Part shown: positions 28,087-37,511 of the stretch, piece by piece
Numbering within the stretch: the stretch's first letter is position 1
Layout: each line of letters starts with the position of its first letter
The notes under the pieces: generated by a model
What the model saw: only the letters and a program-made list of their open reading frames with translations
The model's database searches: none
What the model was told of the DNA's origin: nothing
DNA from: Lachnospiraceae bacterium
Lineage (GTDB): Bacteria; Bacillota; Clostridia; Lachnospirales; Lachnospiraceae
Assembly: GCA_910573755.1 (NCBI GenBank)
Contig: CAJTBO010000002.1
Coordinates: 62,001-126,000, forward strand
Length of the DNA: 64,000 nt
Direction of reading: 5' to 3'
Program-made: the position numbers and the translations under genes

Positions 28087-28641
28087 ATGTCAGAATTTCA
28101 TTTACAGGGAGAGAAAATATATCTTCGTCTGATGACGGTTGAGGATACGGACAGGATCGTGGGGTGGAGAAATAATTCCAGAGTGCGGAGGAACTTTATT
28201 TATCAGAAGCCCTTTACAAGGGAGGGGCATCTTGCCTGGATCAGGGATCAGGTGGATACCGGCAAGGTGGTTCAGTTTATCATCTGCGAGAAAGGGACAG
28301 ACAGGCCTGTGGGCAGTGTCTATTTCCGGGATATCAGCAAGGAGCACCATAAAGCGGAGTACGGTATTTTTATCGGAGAAGATGACGCGGTAGGGAAGGG
28401 GATCGGCTCGGAAGTCTGCCGTCTCGCCTGCGGGTACGGATTCAGGGAAAAAAAGTGGCATAAGATCATCCTGCGCGCGTTTTCCGATAATAGGGCGGCG
28501 ATCAGAAGTTACGAGAAGGCAGGGTTTGAGCAGGAGGCTTATCTGAGAGAGGAGGTCTGCATTGACGGTGTCTACCGGGATGTGGTCCTGATGGGGCTTC
28601 TGAATCCGGATCGGGCGGACAAAACGCCGGGATGCAGGTGA
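28087..28641 (+). CDS. GNAT N-acetyltransferase
   Basis: A 184-residue GNAT enzyme of the RimJ-like type. It starts with IYLRLMTVEDTD and has the acetyl-CoA loop in the DDAVGKGIGSEVCR segment (VGKGIG) and the C-terminal NRAAIRSYEKAGFEQEAYLR signature. Its position 56 bases after wecE suggests acetylation of dTDP-Fuc4N to dTDP-Fuc4NAc. A PseH-like role in the nonulosonate pathway is the main alternative, because PseH is also a GNAT and no other one is present here. Confidence 0.75.
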   Translation: MSEFHLQGEKIYLRLMTVEDTDRIVGWRNNSRVRRNFIYQKPFTREGHLAWIRDQVDTGKVVQFIICEKGTDRPVGSVYFRDISKEHHKAEYGIFIGEDDAVGKGIGSEVCRLACGYGFREKKWHKIILRAFSDNRAAIRSYEKAGFEQEAYLREEVCIDGVYRDVVLMGLLNPDRADKTPGCR

Positions 28642-28718
28642 TGATCTGAAATCATGTAACGGTTCAGCCGTTGGCTTTGCTGTTACGAAATAATATCATA
28701 AATCTTCACGAAGATTTA
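28641..28718 (+). repeat. Three small inverted repeats between genes
   Basis: Three palindromes follow one another: ATGAT-N5-ATCAT (28641-28655), AACGG-N5-CCGTT (28658-28672) and the longest, TAAATCTT-CACG-AAGATTTA (28699-28718, 8-bp perfect arms). There is no U-tract for a clear terminator. They may be operators or RNA hairpins that adjust expression of downstream genes. Confidence 0.4.
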
Positions 28719-28732
28719 CAGAAAGGCAGCAA

Positions 28733-29668
28733 ATGAAAAAGATCAGTTTTGTAATTCCATGTTATCGTTCCGCTCTTACGATCGGTAAGGTGGTGGAGGA
28801 AATTAGAGAAAGTATGTCCGGGCTGGCGGACAGGTACAGCTACGAGATGATCCTGGTGAATGATTTCCCGGCGGACGATACGTTTGAGGTGATCAGAAAG
28901 CTGGCAGAGGAAGATCCGCGTATTACCGGCGTGAACCTTGCCAGAAATTTCGGGCAGCATGCGGCGCTGATGGCAGGGTTTCATTATTGCAGCGGCGATA
29001 TTGCGGTCTGTCTGGATGACGACGGGCAGACTCCGGCGGATGAGGTGGGAAAACTTCTGGATAAACTGGAAGAGGGGTATGATGTGGTCTATGCGAAATA
29101 TAACCATAAGCAGCATTCGGCGTTCCGGAATTTCGGCAGTAAAGTCAATGAACTGATGACCCGTTTTATGCTGGGAAAGCCGAAGGATTTGTATATTTCG
29201 AGTTATTTTGCGGCGAGGAAGTTTGTGATAGAGGAGATGACAAAGTACCGGAACAGTTATCCCTATGTGATCGGGCTGGTGCTTCGCACCACGAAAAATG
29301 TTGCCAATGTGGAAGTTTCCCACAGGGAGAGGGAGATAGGAACCTCCGGCTATACGCTGGGCAAGCTATTCGGACTCTGGTTTAACGGATTTACGGCATT
29401 TTCCATCAAGCCTTTAAGGCTTGCCACGGCATGCGGTGCATTCTGCGCGTTTGCGGGATTTTTATACGGGATCTATACGATCATCAAAAAGCTGATCAAT
29501 CCGCTGGTACCGATGGGCTGGAGTTCCACGATGGCGGCGATCATGTTTATCGGCGGGATGATGATGCTGATGCTGGGGCTGATCGGGGAATATATCGGCC
29601 GTATCTATATCAGCCTGAATGATGCGCCGCAGTACGTGGTGCGTGAGACGACAGGACAGAAAGAATGA
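28733..29668 (+). CDS. GT2 polyprenyl-phosphate sugar synthase (second)
   Basis: A 311-residue enzyme of the same family as the one at 22473. It has FVIPCYRSALTIG, MILVNDFPADDT, VCLDDDGQTPADEV and two C-terminal membrane helices at about residues 225-290, ending with RYIGRIY-like IGEYIGRIYISLN. It would make a second lipid-linked sugar donor for extracytoplasmic transfer. Its stop overlaps the next start (ATGA), linking it to the multi-pass protein that follows. In this family the sugar cannot be assigned from sequence alone. Confidence 0.8.
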   Translation: MKKISFVIPCYRSALTIGKVVEEIRESMSGLADRYSYEMILVNDFPADDTFEVIRKLAEEDPRITGVNLARNFGQHAALMAGFHYCSGDIAVCLDDDGQTPADEVGKLLDKLEEGYDVVYAKYNHKQHSAFRNFGSKVNELMTRFMLGKPKDLYISSYFAARKFVIEEMTKYRNSYPYVIGLVLRTTKNVANVEVSHREREIGTSGYTLGKLFGLWFNGFTAFSIKPLRLATACGAFCAFAGFLYGIYTIIKKLINPLVPMGWSSTMAAIMFIGGMMMLMLGLIGEYIGRIYISLNDAPQYVVRETTGQKE

Positions 29669-31023
29669 GAAGAACGATAACCTGGGTGTTATATATAATA
29701 ATGGGTGTGCAGATCGTGTTTGGCTGTGCTTACTTTGCGGGTAATTTCTCTGCGGAACAGCAGTTTGCGGAGAGGTATGCGTCTGTTATGCCGATGGGAA
29801 TAGTTTCTCTGATACAGCTGTTTGCGGCGGCGGTTTCCATATGGTATGTTCTTGGGAAACTGGGATTTGAGGGGAAACGGGAGAAGCGGTTTCTGCGCGG
29901 GTACATCTGCGCGTTCCTGCTGACAGTGCCCTGCCTTTTGCAGATGCATACGGCAAGACTTGTATGGTCGCCTGCGTTATCCTGCTTTTTATGGATGCTC
30001 GGGCTGGTCATGGAGACCGCGGTCCGGGGAGTTTCTAAAAAGAAAGTGCTTTTTTTGACAGGAGCCTATTTTCTGTATGGAGTGATATGTCCTGACGGGC
30101 TTTGGCTGGGAGGTATTTTATTATTTTTCTGTTTGTTGTACAGGCGGAAAAGAGAAAGAATAACGGAAAACAGGGATAAGTCAGGGAAAGAGGCGGGGGA
30201 GCAAAGAGAAAAGGTTCCCTTCGGCCTGGCGGTATTTTTTACGGCGGCGGTGATCTTTCTGGCAAACGCCGGGCTAAACAGCGCATTTCCCGAGGCGCGC
30301 CGGATCTATCGGGAAAACAATCCGGGGACGGCGGCGGTATCCCGGTTCGTCTGGCCGAATTTTGCATCCAATTATTTCTTCTGGGACGAGGAAGTGAAGG
30401 CGGTCTTATCGGAGGAGGATGCGGTGCGGCTCTGTCAGCGGATCGATCTGCTGGAGACGGAGTTTTATCCGGCGATGGTGGAAGCCTACGGAACCGGGAA
30501 GGCGACAAGGCTGTGTCTTGAGATGGGGTATCGCTGCCTGATGGACCGCAGCAGGGAGACGGTGCTGGAGATCGGCAGGGATCTGAAGGATTATCTTCTG
30601 ATACCTTTCACGATAGAGAACAATCTGCGGGGGAGGGGAGTATCTCTGACTGCCTGGAACTACGGGCGGATGAGGGCCCGTTCACCTGTGCTTGTAAAAT
30701 ATTATGTTCGCTACGGAAGCTTTGAACTGCCGATACTGCTGCTTTGCAGTCTGCTGTTGTGGTGGTTTCACAAAAATGACCGGATGAGTCAATGGGTAAA
30801 ACAGCAGGCGGAGAACAGTGAAAAGCCGTTATTTTATAAATACGGCGGCGGTGAAAAAATTTCCGTACAATGGAAGATCCTGTTTTTTGTGGTGATCTTA
30901 TATACGTTGTGGTACACGATGCGGAGCAATCTTCCTATTGATTATAAACTGGTGCTGCCGATACTGTTTATCTGGTATCTGGCATCCGTCGGAGGCCTGT
31001 TATGTCAAAAGCCGGAAAACTGA
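29665..31023 (+). CDS. Polytopic membrane protein of unknown family
   Basis: A 452-residue protein with about nine to ten membrane segments. A long external loop (about residues 210-330) carries many charged residues, including RFVWPNFASNYFFWDEE and several conserved-looking tyrosines and tryptophans. I do not recognise the family. It overlaps the polyprenyl-sugar synthase by 4 bases and is overlapped by the next gene by 22 bases, so the three are likely produced together. A role as the glycosyltransferase using that lipid donor is reasonable but unproven. Confidence 0.45.
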   Translation: MRRTITWVLYIIMGVQIVFGCAYFAGNFSAEQQFAERYASVMPMGIVSLIQLFAAAVSIWYVLGKLGFEGKREKRFLRGYICAFLLTVPCLLQMHTARLVWSPALSCFLWMLGLVMETAVRGVSKKKVLFLTGAYFLYGVICPDGLWLGGILLFFCLLYRRKRERITENRDKSGKEAGEQREKVPFGLAVFFTAAVIFLANAGLNSAFPEARRIYRENNPGTAAVSRFVWPNFASNYFFWDEEVKAVLSEEDAVRLCQRIDLLETEFYPAMVEAYGTGKATRLCLEMGYRCLMDRSRETVLEIGRDLKDYLLIPFTIENNLRGRGVSLTAWNYGRMRARSPVLVKYYVRYGSFELPILLLCSLLLWWFHKNDRMSQWVKQQAENSEKPLFYKYGGGEKISVQWKILFFVVILYTLWYTMRSNLPIDYKLVLPILFIWYLASVGGLLCQKPEN

Positions 31024-32642
31024 TCAGGAATTACTATTCATATTTTATACTGGCGGCTGCCTTCGGGGTGCTGCTTTTCTGGAACGCGTTCTATCTGGAA
31101 AACTGGCTGGATTCGGATATGGCGGCGGAAATGATGTTTTCCCGCCTGCTTTCGGAGGAAGGAAAGCTGTTTGCCACCACGGGCTGGTACTATTCCACGG
31201 AATTCAGGTTTCTGTATACCCATCTGATCATGGGACCGTTGTTTCGTATCTGTAACAACTGGCATCTGATCAGGATGATAACGAATGTTATTTTTTATTT
31301 ATTACTGCTGTTATCTTATTTTTACATGATGGCGGAGCTGCCGGCGGAGAAAAACAGGAAGGTGCTGGGAGGCGCGGTTTTACTGCTTCCCTTTTCGGAG
31401 ACGATGATGCTGCATATGCATATGGGAAATACTTATATGTCCCATGTGATCATTCTGTTTTTCTATCTGGGGCTGTTTTTCAGGCTGGCAGGAAACGGGA
31501 AAGGGAAACAGGGAAAAAAGCGTTCCTGTTACATTCTGTTTTTATGGGCGGTTTATCTGGGATTGTCGGTGATTTGCGGCGTTTCCGGCGTCCGCTATAT
31601 GCTGGCGCTGCAATGTCCGCTGGTGCTTGCTTCTATCTGGTATCCGGCGTGCAGTGAAGCCTTCGGTGATCTGCGGAGAAAGATCAGCAGGGAGAAGATC
31701 GGGGCGGTTTTTTGCGGGGAGCGGCTGAGATTTTTGGTGGTCTCTCTGGCAGGAGCTTTCGGCTGTGTAGCGGGGTATGTCGTCAATGTATTGTATGTGA
31801 GCCGTACTTACAGTTTTCAGACCTATGAAAGCACCAATTTTATTGATGTGTATCAGGGGGTTTTCCTGCAGCGGCTGCAGGATGCCTTCGGTTCGCTTCT
31901 GATGCTGTTTGGCTATATTCCGGGGAAAAGTGTGTTGTCCCTGCGGGGAGTGATCTCCCTGATCGCGTTTTTGCTGCTGTTCCTTCTGGGCTATGCCGCG
32001 CTGAAGGTGCGGAAGGAGCGGGAGGCTTTCAGGCAGTTTATGGTATTTCTGTTTTACGGCAGTTTTCTGCTGAACAGTTTTGTCTTTGTCTTTACGAACA
32101 GTACGCTGGTGCCCAGATATTACATTACAACTGTTATTTTATTGATCCCGCTGACGATCTTCTATCTGGAAGAGGAGGAGAAGCCGCTCGATAGGTATAT
32201 GTTTGTTTTTCTGCTGGCGGCCTGTCTGTTTCTGGCGACGGCGAAGACCGGCCTGTCCATGATGGGAACGGATAAAAATGCAGAGAAGAAGGTGATCGCA
32301 CAGGAGCTGGTGGAGGAGGGCTATACTTTCGGCTATGCCACTTACTGGAATGCCAATATCCTGCAGGAGCTGTCCGGCGGAAAGGTAGAGGTTGCCAATC
32401 TGCACAGGGCGGATGACGGCGGTTTTTCCCTGTTTCAATGGTCTTCAATGCGGCGTTATTATGACCCGGATTATCCCCGGGGGAAGGTATTTCTGCTTCT
32501 GACGAAGGAGGAGGAAGAGGCGCTTGACAAAAGCGGGCTTTTGCGGACAGGCGAGGAGGCCTTTCGTGAGAGCGGTTATGTGGTGTACAGGTACGAGAAG
32601 AACAAGGACTTTTTAGAAGCGGCGCAGGAGGTCTTTTCATGA
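31002..32642 (+). CDS. Polytopic membrane protein, GT-C-like
   Basis: A 546-residue protein with about twelve membrane segments. After the first helix an external acidic motif NWLDSDMAAEMMFSRL appears, the place where GT-C enzymes carry catalytic acidic residues. The C-terminal 100 residues form an external domain (from about GLSMMGTDKNAEKK). It starts inside the previous gene and ends in a 4-base overlap (ATGA) with the SGNH gene. No exact family is recognised; the topology suggests lipid-linked sugar transfer outside the membrane. Confidence 0.5.
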   Translation: MSKAGKLIRNYYSYFILAAAFGVLLFWNAFYLENWLDSDMAAEMMFSRLLSEEGKLFATTGWYYSTEFRFLYTHLIMGPLFRICNNWHLIRMITNVIFYLLLLLSYFYMMAELPAEKNRKVLGGAVLLLPFSETMMLHMHMGNTYMSHVIILFFYLGLFFRLAGNGKGKQGKKRSCYILFLWAVYLGLSVICGVSGVRYMLALQCPLVLASIWYPACSEAFGDLRRKISREKIGAVFCGERLRFLVVSLAGAFGCVAGYVVNVLYVSRTYSFQTYESTNFIDVYQGVFLQRLQDAFGSLLMLFGYIPGKSVLSLRGVISLIAFLLLFLLGYAALKVRKEREAFRQFMVFLFYGSFLLNSFVFVFTNSTLVPRYYITTVILLIPLTIFYLEEEEKPLDRYMFVFLLAACLFLATAKTGLSMMGTDKNAEKKVIAQELVEEGYTFGYATYWNANILQELSGGKVEVANLHRADDGGFSLFQWSSMRRYYDPDYPRGKVFLLLTKEEEEALDKSGLLRTGEEAFRESGYVVYRYEKNKDFLEAAQEVFS

Positions 32643-33508
32643 AAAAAGAAGCGGAAATTCTGCAGGTGTGTTCCCGGAAAAAAGAATTGCTCAGGGCATT
32701 TATCCTGATGGCGGGGACCGCCCTTTGCGTATGTGCGGTGCTGGGATTCGGGAAGCTGGCGGCGGAATGGAGAAAGCGGCAGGCGGTAAAGGAGCGGGGG
32801 GAAGTGGAGATTCTGGTGCTGGGGGACAGCATCTGGGATCTGGAACGGGGAGAGAGCGGCATCGCGGCGCTTCTGGAAAAGGAACTGGGAAATGCGGTGG
32901 TATATAACTGCGCGGTAAAGGGAAGCCGGGCGGCGAAGGACGACTATGGGCTGGCAGCCATGGCGGAATATATAGCGGGAAAACGTGAGATTGTTTTCCC
33001 GGCGGATGCGAAAGCGCCGGAAATTCTGGAGACGGTGGATCGTTCGGAGGTGGATTATATTTTTATCGCCTATGGGCTGAACGATTATTTTGCTGCCGTA
33101 AAACGGAAAAATCCGGATGACTGTTATGATGTCACAACTTATGAGGGGGCGCTCTGCGCTTCCATTGAGATGCTTCGGGAAAGCTGTCCGGAGGCGGAGT
33201 TTGTGATCCTTTCCCCGACCTATTGTCAGGGGTATTCCTACGGGCAGGTGGTTCACGAGAGCACGACCTATGATTACGGGGCGGGAACCTGTGATGATTA
33301 TGCGGCATCGGCAAAGCGGATCGCGGAGGCCTACGGGTATCCGTTTGTGGATAATTATGGAGAACTCGGGATCTCGATCCATAACGGAGCGGCATATCTG
33401 GAGGACGCGACCCATCTGACGGAAAAAGGACGCAGGGCTTATGCCGAAAATCTGGCGGCTCATCTGGTCAGGTGGTGGCAGGAAAGCGGGAAGACAAATG
33501 GGGAATAA
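32639..33508 (+). CDS. Membrane-anchored SGNH/GDSL-family hydrolase (2)
   Basis: A 289-residue paralogue of the gene at 19875 with an N-terminal membrane segment (about 18-38). All catalytic blocks are intact: LGDSIWD with Ser64, YGLND (145-149) and DATH with Asp256 and His259. SPTYCQG and the long block around residues 190-220 match the other two paralogues in this window. It probably removes or transfers an acyl group on the surface glycan. Its start overlaps the previous stop and its end overlaps the next start, so it belongs to the same translational chain. Confidence 0.75.
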   Translation: MKKEAEILQVCSRKKELLRAFILMAGTALCVCAVLGFGKLAAEWRKRQAVKERGEVEILVLGDSIWDLERGESGIAALLEKELGNAVVYNCAVKGSRAAKDDYGLAAMAEYIAGKREIVFPADAKAPEILETVDRSEVDYIFIAYGLNDYFAAVKRKNPDDCYDVTTYEGALCASIEMLRESCPEAEFVILSPTYCQGYSYGQVVHESTTYDYGAGTCDDYAASAKRIAEAYGYPFVDNYGELGISIHNGAAYLEDATHLTEKGRRAYAENLAAHLVRWWQESGKTNGE

Positions 33509-35309
33509 CGAAAGCAATATAAAAAGCTTCAGGCAGGAGCGTGGAAAGCTTTTCCGGAAAAAGAATAAAGGGGAATTTGCGGTGCTGGCGGTGATCTTTC
33601 TGCTTGGCTGTTTTTTTATTTCCCGAAAAGAAGGCTACCACATGGACGAGTTGTTGTCGTTTGAACTTGCAAATGCGGAATTTACGCCCTGGATCGTGAC
33701 GACACAGCCGGAGGGGAGGCTGGAAAAGTTCGTCAGAAACGAGATTTACGGGGACAGCTTCGGGGAGACCGTTGCCAATATAACGGAGAATGTAAAGGAT
33801 GTGCTGAAAAACCGGGGGGCAAGCAAAATGCTTTCCTACAAGGCGGACGTCTACGAGGAGCCGGTCTGGATCCCTGCAGAGCAGTTCAGGGATTATATTA
33901 CCGCGGACAGCCGGGATAATTTTAATTATCTGTCGGTTTATTTTAATGTAAAGGATGACAATCATCCGCCGCTGCATTTTATGGCGCTTCACACGGTGAG
34001 TTCCGTCTTTCGGGGAAAGATCTCTCCCTGGATGGGGTGCGGTATCAATCTGGTATTGATACTGGGGATCTGCATATTGCTGATGAAGATCTGCCGGGAA
34101 TTTCTCTTTGCGGATAAAGAACCGGGGATCGCAGTCTGTATCTTGTATGCCTGCGGCATGGCGGGAATTGCTACGCTGCTGCTGATCAGGATGTATGCGA
34201 TGCTGACTTTTTTCTGTATGGCGGCGCTGTATCTTCATATGAAAAAGAAAAAGACAGGGCGGTGGAAATACCAAAATAAGCTGCTGGTCCTTGTGACGGT
34301 ATGCGGTTTTTTAACGCAGTATTATTTTGTGATTTTTATGTTGTTTCTGGCGGGGGTCACGGTGGTTTACCTCTGGAGGACAGAGAAGAAAAGCCTGCTT
34401 TATTATATCAGGACGATGGGGATTTCAGCCGTGCTTGGGCTGTGTATTTTTCCGTTTTCCGTGTCGGATGTGCTCTACAGCGAGCGGGGGGTGGAATCGG
34501 TGCAGAATCTGGGCGGCGGTTTTTCCGGGCTCGGAGAGCGGCTCGGCAATTTCTGGAAGATCGTGCTGGAGCAGGTGCTGGGCGGCGGCGCGGGAACCGG
34601 GATTTTTTTGATAACGGTTGCGGCTGCGCTTGTCTGCTGGGGATTGGTGAAACTCGGACAGGACCGTGAACTGGCTAAAGTGAAAAAGGTGGAGCGGGAA
34701 AAAGCGAGAAGGTCAAAGGGTTCTCCGGTATGGGAATACAGTATGATCTGTGTCCCGTGTATCGGCTATTTTCTGGTGGTGGTAAAAATCGCGCCCTATT
34801 ATGCGGATCGTTATCTGATGCCTGTATTTCCGCTGATGGCGCTTTTAATGGGGGTTGTTTTAAGAAAAAGTCTGGATTTTCTGGAAAAGTATCTGAAAGC
34901 GTTCGGGCACAGGGGGGTATTGACCGCGCTGGCTGTGCTGCTGGTAGCGCCGAATCTGTGGATGACAACGCCAGCCTACCTGTATCAGGGATATGGCCTG
35001 CAGGAAACCATGGCGAAGGAGTACTGGGACAGGGCATGTCTCTGCGTCTATGAGGGTGTCGGTTATTATCAGAATCTGATGGAGTTTACGCACTATAAAG
35101 AGACGCTGATGGTGACGCAGGAAGAGCTCCTTTCGCGTTCCCGGGACGAAGTGCTGGAGACGGAAGAAGAGCTGGTAGTGTTGATGAAGAGAAATATTGA
35201 CCGGGAGGCAGTGGAGGAGTATCTGGCGAAGGAGTACGGATATGCGCCGGCGGAGTATATGATCAGGGAGTCGGTGCACGGGGACGTGGTCAGGTTTTAT
35301 CGGAAGTAA
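33498..35309 (+). CDS. GT39/PMT-like multi-pass glycosyltransferase
   Basis: A 603-residue protein with about ten to eleven membrane segments. The first external loop contains GYHMDELLSFELAN, with the Asp-Glu pair seen in GT39/GT83 dolichyl- or undecaprenyl-phosphate sugar transferases, and the later DDNHPPLHFMALH matches the second conserved loop of that group. The C-terminus is a soluble external domain of about 100 residues. ATG 33498 is preceded by GCGGGAAG and lies within the SGNH gene end. A GT-C activity is likely; the sugar and acceptor are unknown. Confidence 0.65.
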   Translation: MGNNESNIKSFRQERGKLFRKKNKGEFAVLAVIFLLGCFFISRKEGYHMDELLSFELANAEFTPWIVTTQPEGRLEKFVRNEIYGDSFGETVANITENVKDVLKNRGASKMLSYKADVYEEPVWIPAEQFRDYITADSRDNFNYLSVYFNVKDDNHPPLHFMALHTVSSVFRGKISPWMGCGINLVLILGICILLMKICREFLFADKEPGIAVCILYACGMAGIATLLLIRMYAMLTFFCMAALYLHMKKKKTGRWKYQNKLLVLVTVCGFLTQYYFVIFMLFLAGVTVVYLWRTEKKSLLYYIRTMGISAVLGLCIFPFSVSDVLYSERGVESVQNLGGGFSGLGERLGNFWKIVLEQVLGGGAGTGIFLITVAAALVCWGLVKLGQDRELAKVKKVEREKARRSKGSPVWEYSMICVPCIGYFLVVVKIAPYYADRYLMPVFPLMALLMGVVLRKSLDFLEKYLKAFGHRGVLTALAVLLVAPNLWMTTPAYLYQGYGLQETMAKEYWDRACLCVYEGVGYYQNLMEFTHYKETLMVTQEELLSRSRDEVLETEEELVVLMKRNIDREAVEEYLAKEYGYAPAEYMIRESVHGDVVRFYRK

Positions 35310-35366
35310 GGGCGATGGCTGAGCAGGCGGGATAAAGCGGTTTGCCGGGGTATTAGCGAAAATATA

Positions 35367-35395
35367 GTGAAAAGAAGTTTTGAACGTGTTATAAT
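35367..35395 (+). promoter_or_regulatory. Weak internal promoter candidate
   Basis: A perfect TATAAT (35390-35395) lies in the 133-base gap between two membrane genes, but the -35 box at 17 bases (GTGAAA) matches only partly. It could provide a secondary start for the two downstream genes. No other feature is visible in this gap. Confidence 0.3.
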
Positions 35396-35442
35396 TTGAA
35401 AGGAAAATATCAGACATGTAAGAGCTGGGAACGGAATAGAAA

Positions 35443-36567
35443 ATGATAGTAAAATTGGTAATGCTGGGGATATGGATGGTACTGGTGCCCTTGGGGATCG
35501 GGTACTTTGCGCTGGAAGCCGGAAAGGTGAAGAAGGCGGGCACGCCGGGATATTCGCTTTGTCTCGGGTATATTTTGATGTGGGCTGTTTTTCAGCTGAT
35601 CGCGGTGCCGGTTGTGCTGAAGGCGGGAAAGTTTCGGCAGGTGGAACTGGTTTTTGAGGCGGTCTGCCTGACCTTTGCCATTGCGGGGGCGCTTTTGTTT
35701 TTACTGCGGTTGAAAAGCGGCGAATGGGAACAGGGCGTTTTCCGGTGGGAGGAAGTGCGAAGGAAAGTAAAAAGCCGTGAGGGAGCTGCGGTTTTGCTGC
35801 TCTGGGCGGTGTTTCTTGGGAGTCTGCTGTTTCAGGCGGCGCAGGCTTACCGGCTGGCTTATGCGGACGGTGACGATGCCTATTATATTCCGATCTCCAC
35901 GGCGGCAAATCTGGGCGGCGGGATGTACGCCGTCGATTCCTATACGGGGGCACCGACGACGCTGGATATGCGGCACGGACTGGCGCCTTTTCCGATCTGG
36001 GTTTCTTTTATCGCGGCGAAATGCGGCGTCAATGCGGCGGTGGCTGCCCATTCCCTGATGCCTCTTGTGCTGATACCGGTGACATATGTGCTGTATCTGG
36101 AGATCGGGAAGCTGTTGTGCAGGGATGTGGTTTCCGGAAAAGAGGGCAGGGCACAGGCAGGGCGGAACGTATTGCTGCCGGTGTTTATGATCTTTGTTTC
36201 GCTCTTGCAGATCTGGGGGAATTATTCTATTTATCCGGCATCCACCTTTTTGCTGACCAGAACCAGGCAGGGGAAGGCGGCGCTCGGAAATGTGATCCTG
36301 CCGTTTTTGCTGCTGCTGCTGTATAAGATGGCGGAAGAGGTGAAGGAGCAGGGAAGGGCAGGGATGCGGAATGTGCTGTGGCTGACGGCAGCCATGACGG
36401 CGGGATGTCTTTGCAGCACTATGGCCGGCTTTTTGTGCGGGCTGCTGGTGATGATGACGGCGGGGCTTTTGTTTATTCTGTACCGGAAGCCGCATATTTT
36501 GTGGCAGTGCCTATCGGGCTGTGTGCCGGGAATCATTTATTCGCTGTTGTATCTGTATTTGAAATGA
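35443..36567 (+). CDS. Polytopic membrane protein, DUF6077-like
   Basis: A 374-residue protein with about nine membrane segments. The external loop after the third helix has YADGDDAYYIPISTAANLGG and DMRHGLAPFPIWVS, an acidic pattern similar to GT-C enzymes. The overall layout resembles a Firmicutes family known only as a domain of unknown function (DUF6077); I am not certain of this. It lacks an external C-terminal domain, which the next gene has, so the two might act as one unit. Confidence 0.5.
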   Translation: MIVKLVMLGIWMVLVPLGIGYFALEAGKVKKAGTPGYSLCLGYILMWAVFQLIAVPVVLKAGKFRQVELVFEAVCLTFAIAGALLFLLRLKSGEWEQGVFRWEEVRRKVKSREGAAVLLLWAVFLGSLLFQAAQAYRLAYADGDDAYYIPISTAANLGGGMYAVDSYTGAPTTLDMRHGLAPFPIWVSFIAAKCGVNAAVAAHSLMPLVLIPVTYVLYLEIGKLLCRDVVSGKEGRAQAGRNVLLPVFMIFVSLLQIWGNYSIYPASTFLLTRTRQGKAALGNVILPFLLLLLYKMAEEVKEQGRAGMRNVLWLTAAMTAGCLCSTMAGFLCGLLVMMTAGLLFILYRKPHILWQCLSGCVPGIIYSLLYLYLK

Positions 36568-36720
36568 GCGGGAGTATATATTATATATGCGGCGGGGAGG
36601 GGACGGCATCCTATCGTTCGGACAGGAGGAGAGGCGGACGGACATAGCCGCGAAGACCGGCGGATCTTAAGTGGTTCCGCCTATAGATGAGAATTGCCTG
36701 CAGAGGGTGAGGAAACGAAA

Positions 36721-37503
36721 ATGTGGAACGAGATATTTGTGTTATTTAAAAATTATATCGGGGACGGTCGGGCGGCAGGGTTGTTTCTGCTTTCTTTTCT
36801 GTATCTGCTGTTTGTGGAAAAGGACAGGACCAAGAGGATCATTCTGTTATACACATCCGCCCTGACAGTGGCGCTGTTTTTCTTTCCGCTGTTTGCGAAA
36901 TCAGTCTATCAGTATCTGGATGAGGAGACCTATTACCGGATCTTGTGGCTGGTGCCGATGACGGCGGTGATTGCATACGCGGGAGTCCGTCTGATAGCCG
37001 GATGTTCCGGAAAATGGCGGATGGTGCCCGCGGCTGTATTTGCCTGCGTGATGATCGTTGCCACGGGGGATTATGTGTATGATAATCCGTATTTCGGACC
37101 GGCTTACAACCGGTTTCATGTGCCGCAGACAGTGGCGCTTGTCTGTGATGCCATTATCGTGGAAGGGCGGGAAGTGCGGGCTGTTTTTCCCGATGAGATG
37201 CTGCCTTATGTGAGACAGTATACCGCCAACGTCTGTATGCCCTACGGCAGGGAGATGGCGGTGGAGCGCTGGGAGAATGACAATCCGCTCTATGACGCCA
37301 TGAAGGAGGAGGAAGCGGACTGTGAAAAGATCGCTTCTCTGGCGGCGGAGCAGGGCTGCCATTATATTATCCTGCATGAGACAAAGCCGGGACAGGAAGG
37401 ATTTGAAAAAACCGGCTACCGTTATGTGGAAACGGCAGCCGGTTATCGCATTTATCTGCAGGACGGAGTTTATCTGGGACTGGATTATGAACAGGGTGAA
37501 TGA
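36721..37503 (+). CDS. Membrane protein with external C-terminal domain
   Basis: A 260-residue protein with three or four membrane segments (residues about 15-110) and a soluble C-terminal domain of about 140 residues ending near GYRIYLQDGVYLG. That tail resembles those of the larger GT-C-like proteins nearby. The protein looks like the missing rear part of the 374-residue protein upstream, but 153 bases with stop codons lie between them, and ATG 36721 has its own GTGAGG site. I treat it as a separate gene. It is the last gene of the first + strand operon; the neighbour is convergent and starts 9 bases away. Confidence 0.5.
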   Translation: MWNEIFVLFKNYIGDGRAAGLFLLSFLYLLFVEKDRTKRIILLYTSALTVALFFFPLFAKSVYQYLDEETYYRILWLVPMTAVIAYAGVRLIAGCSGKWRMVPAAVFACVMIVATGDYVYDNPYFGPAYNRFHVPQTVALVCDAIIVEGREVRAVFPDEMLPYVRQYTANVCMPYGREMAVERWENDNPLYDAMKEEEADCEKIASLAAEQGCHYIILHETKPGQEGFEKTGYRYVETAAGYRIYLQDGVYLGLDYEQGE

Positions 37504-37511
37504 CCTGATTT

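Noticed and set aside
35443-37503. Single membrane protein gene split by a frameshift
   Set aside because: The 153 bases between the two frames contain stops in all likely frames and the second has its own ribosome site; two genes are simpler, though a functional pair remains possible.
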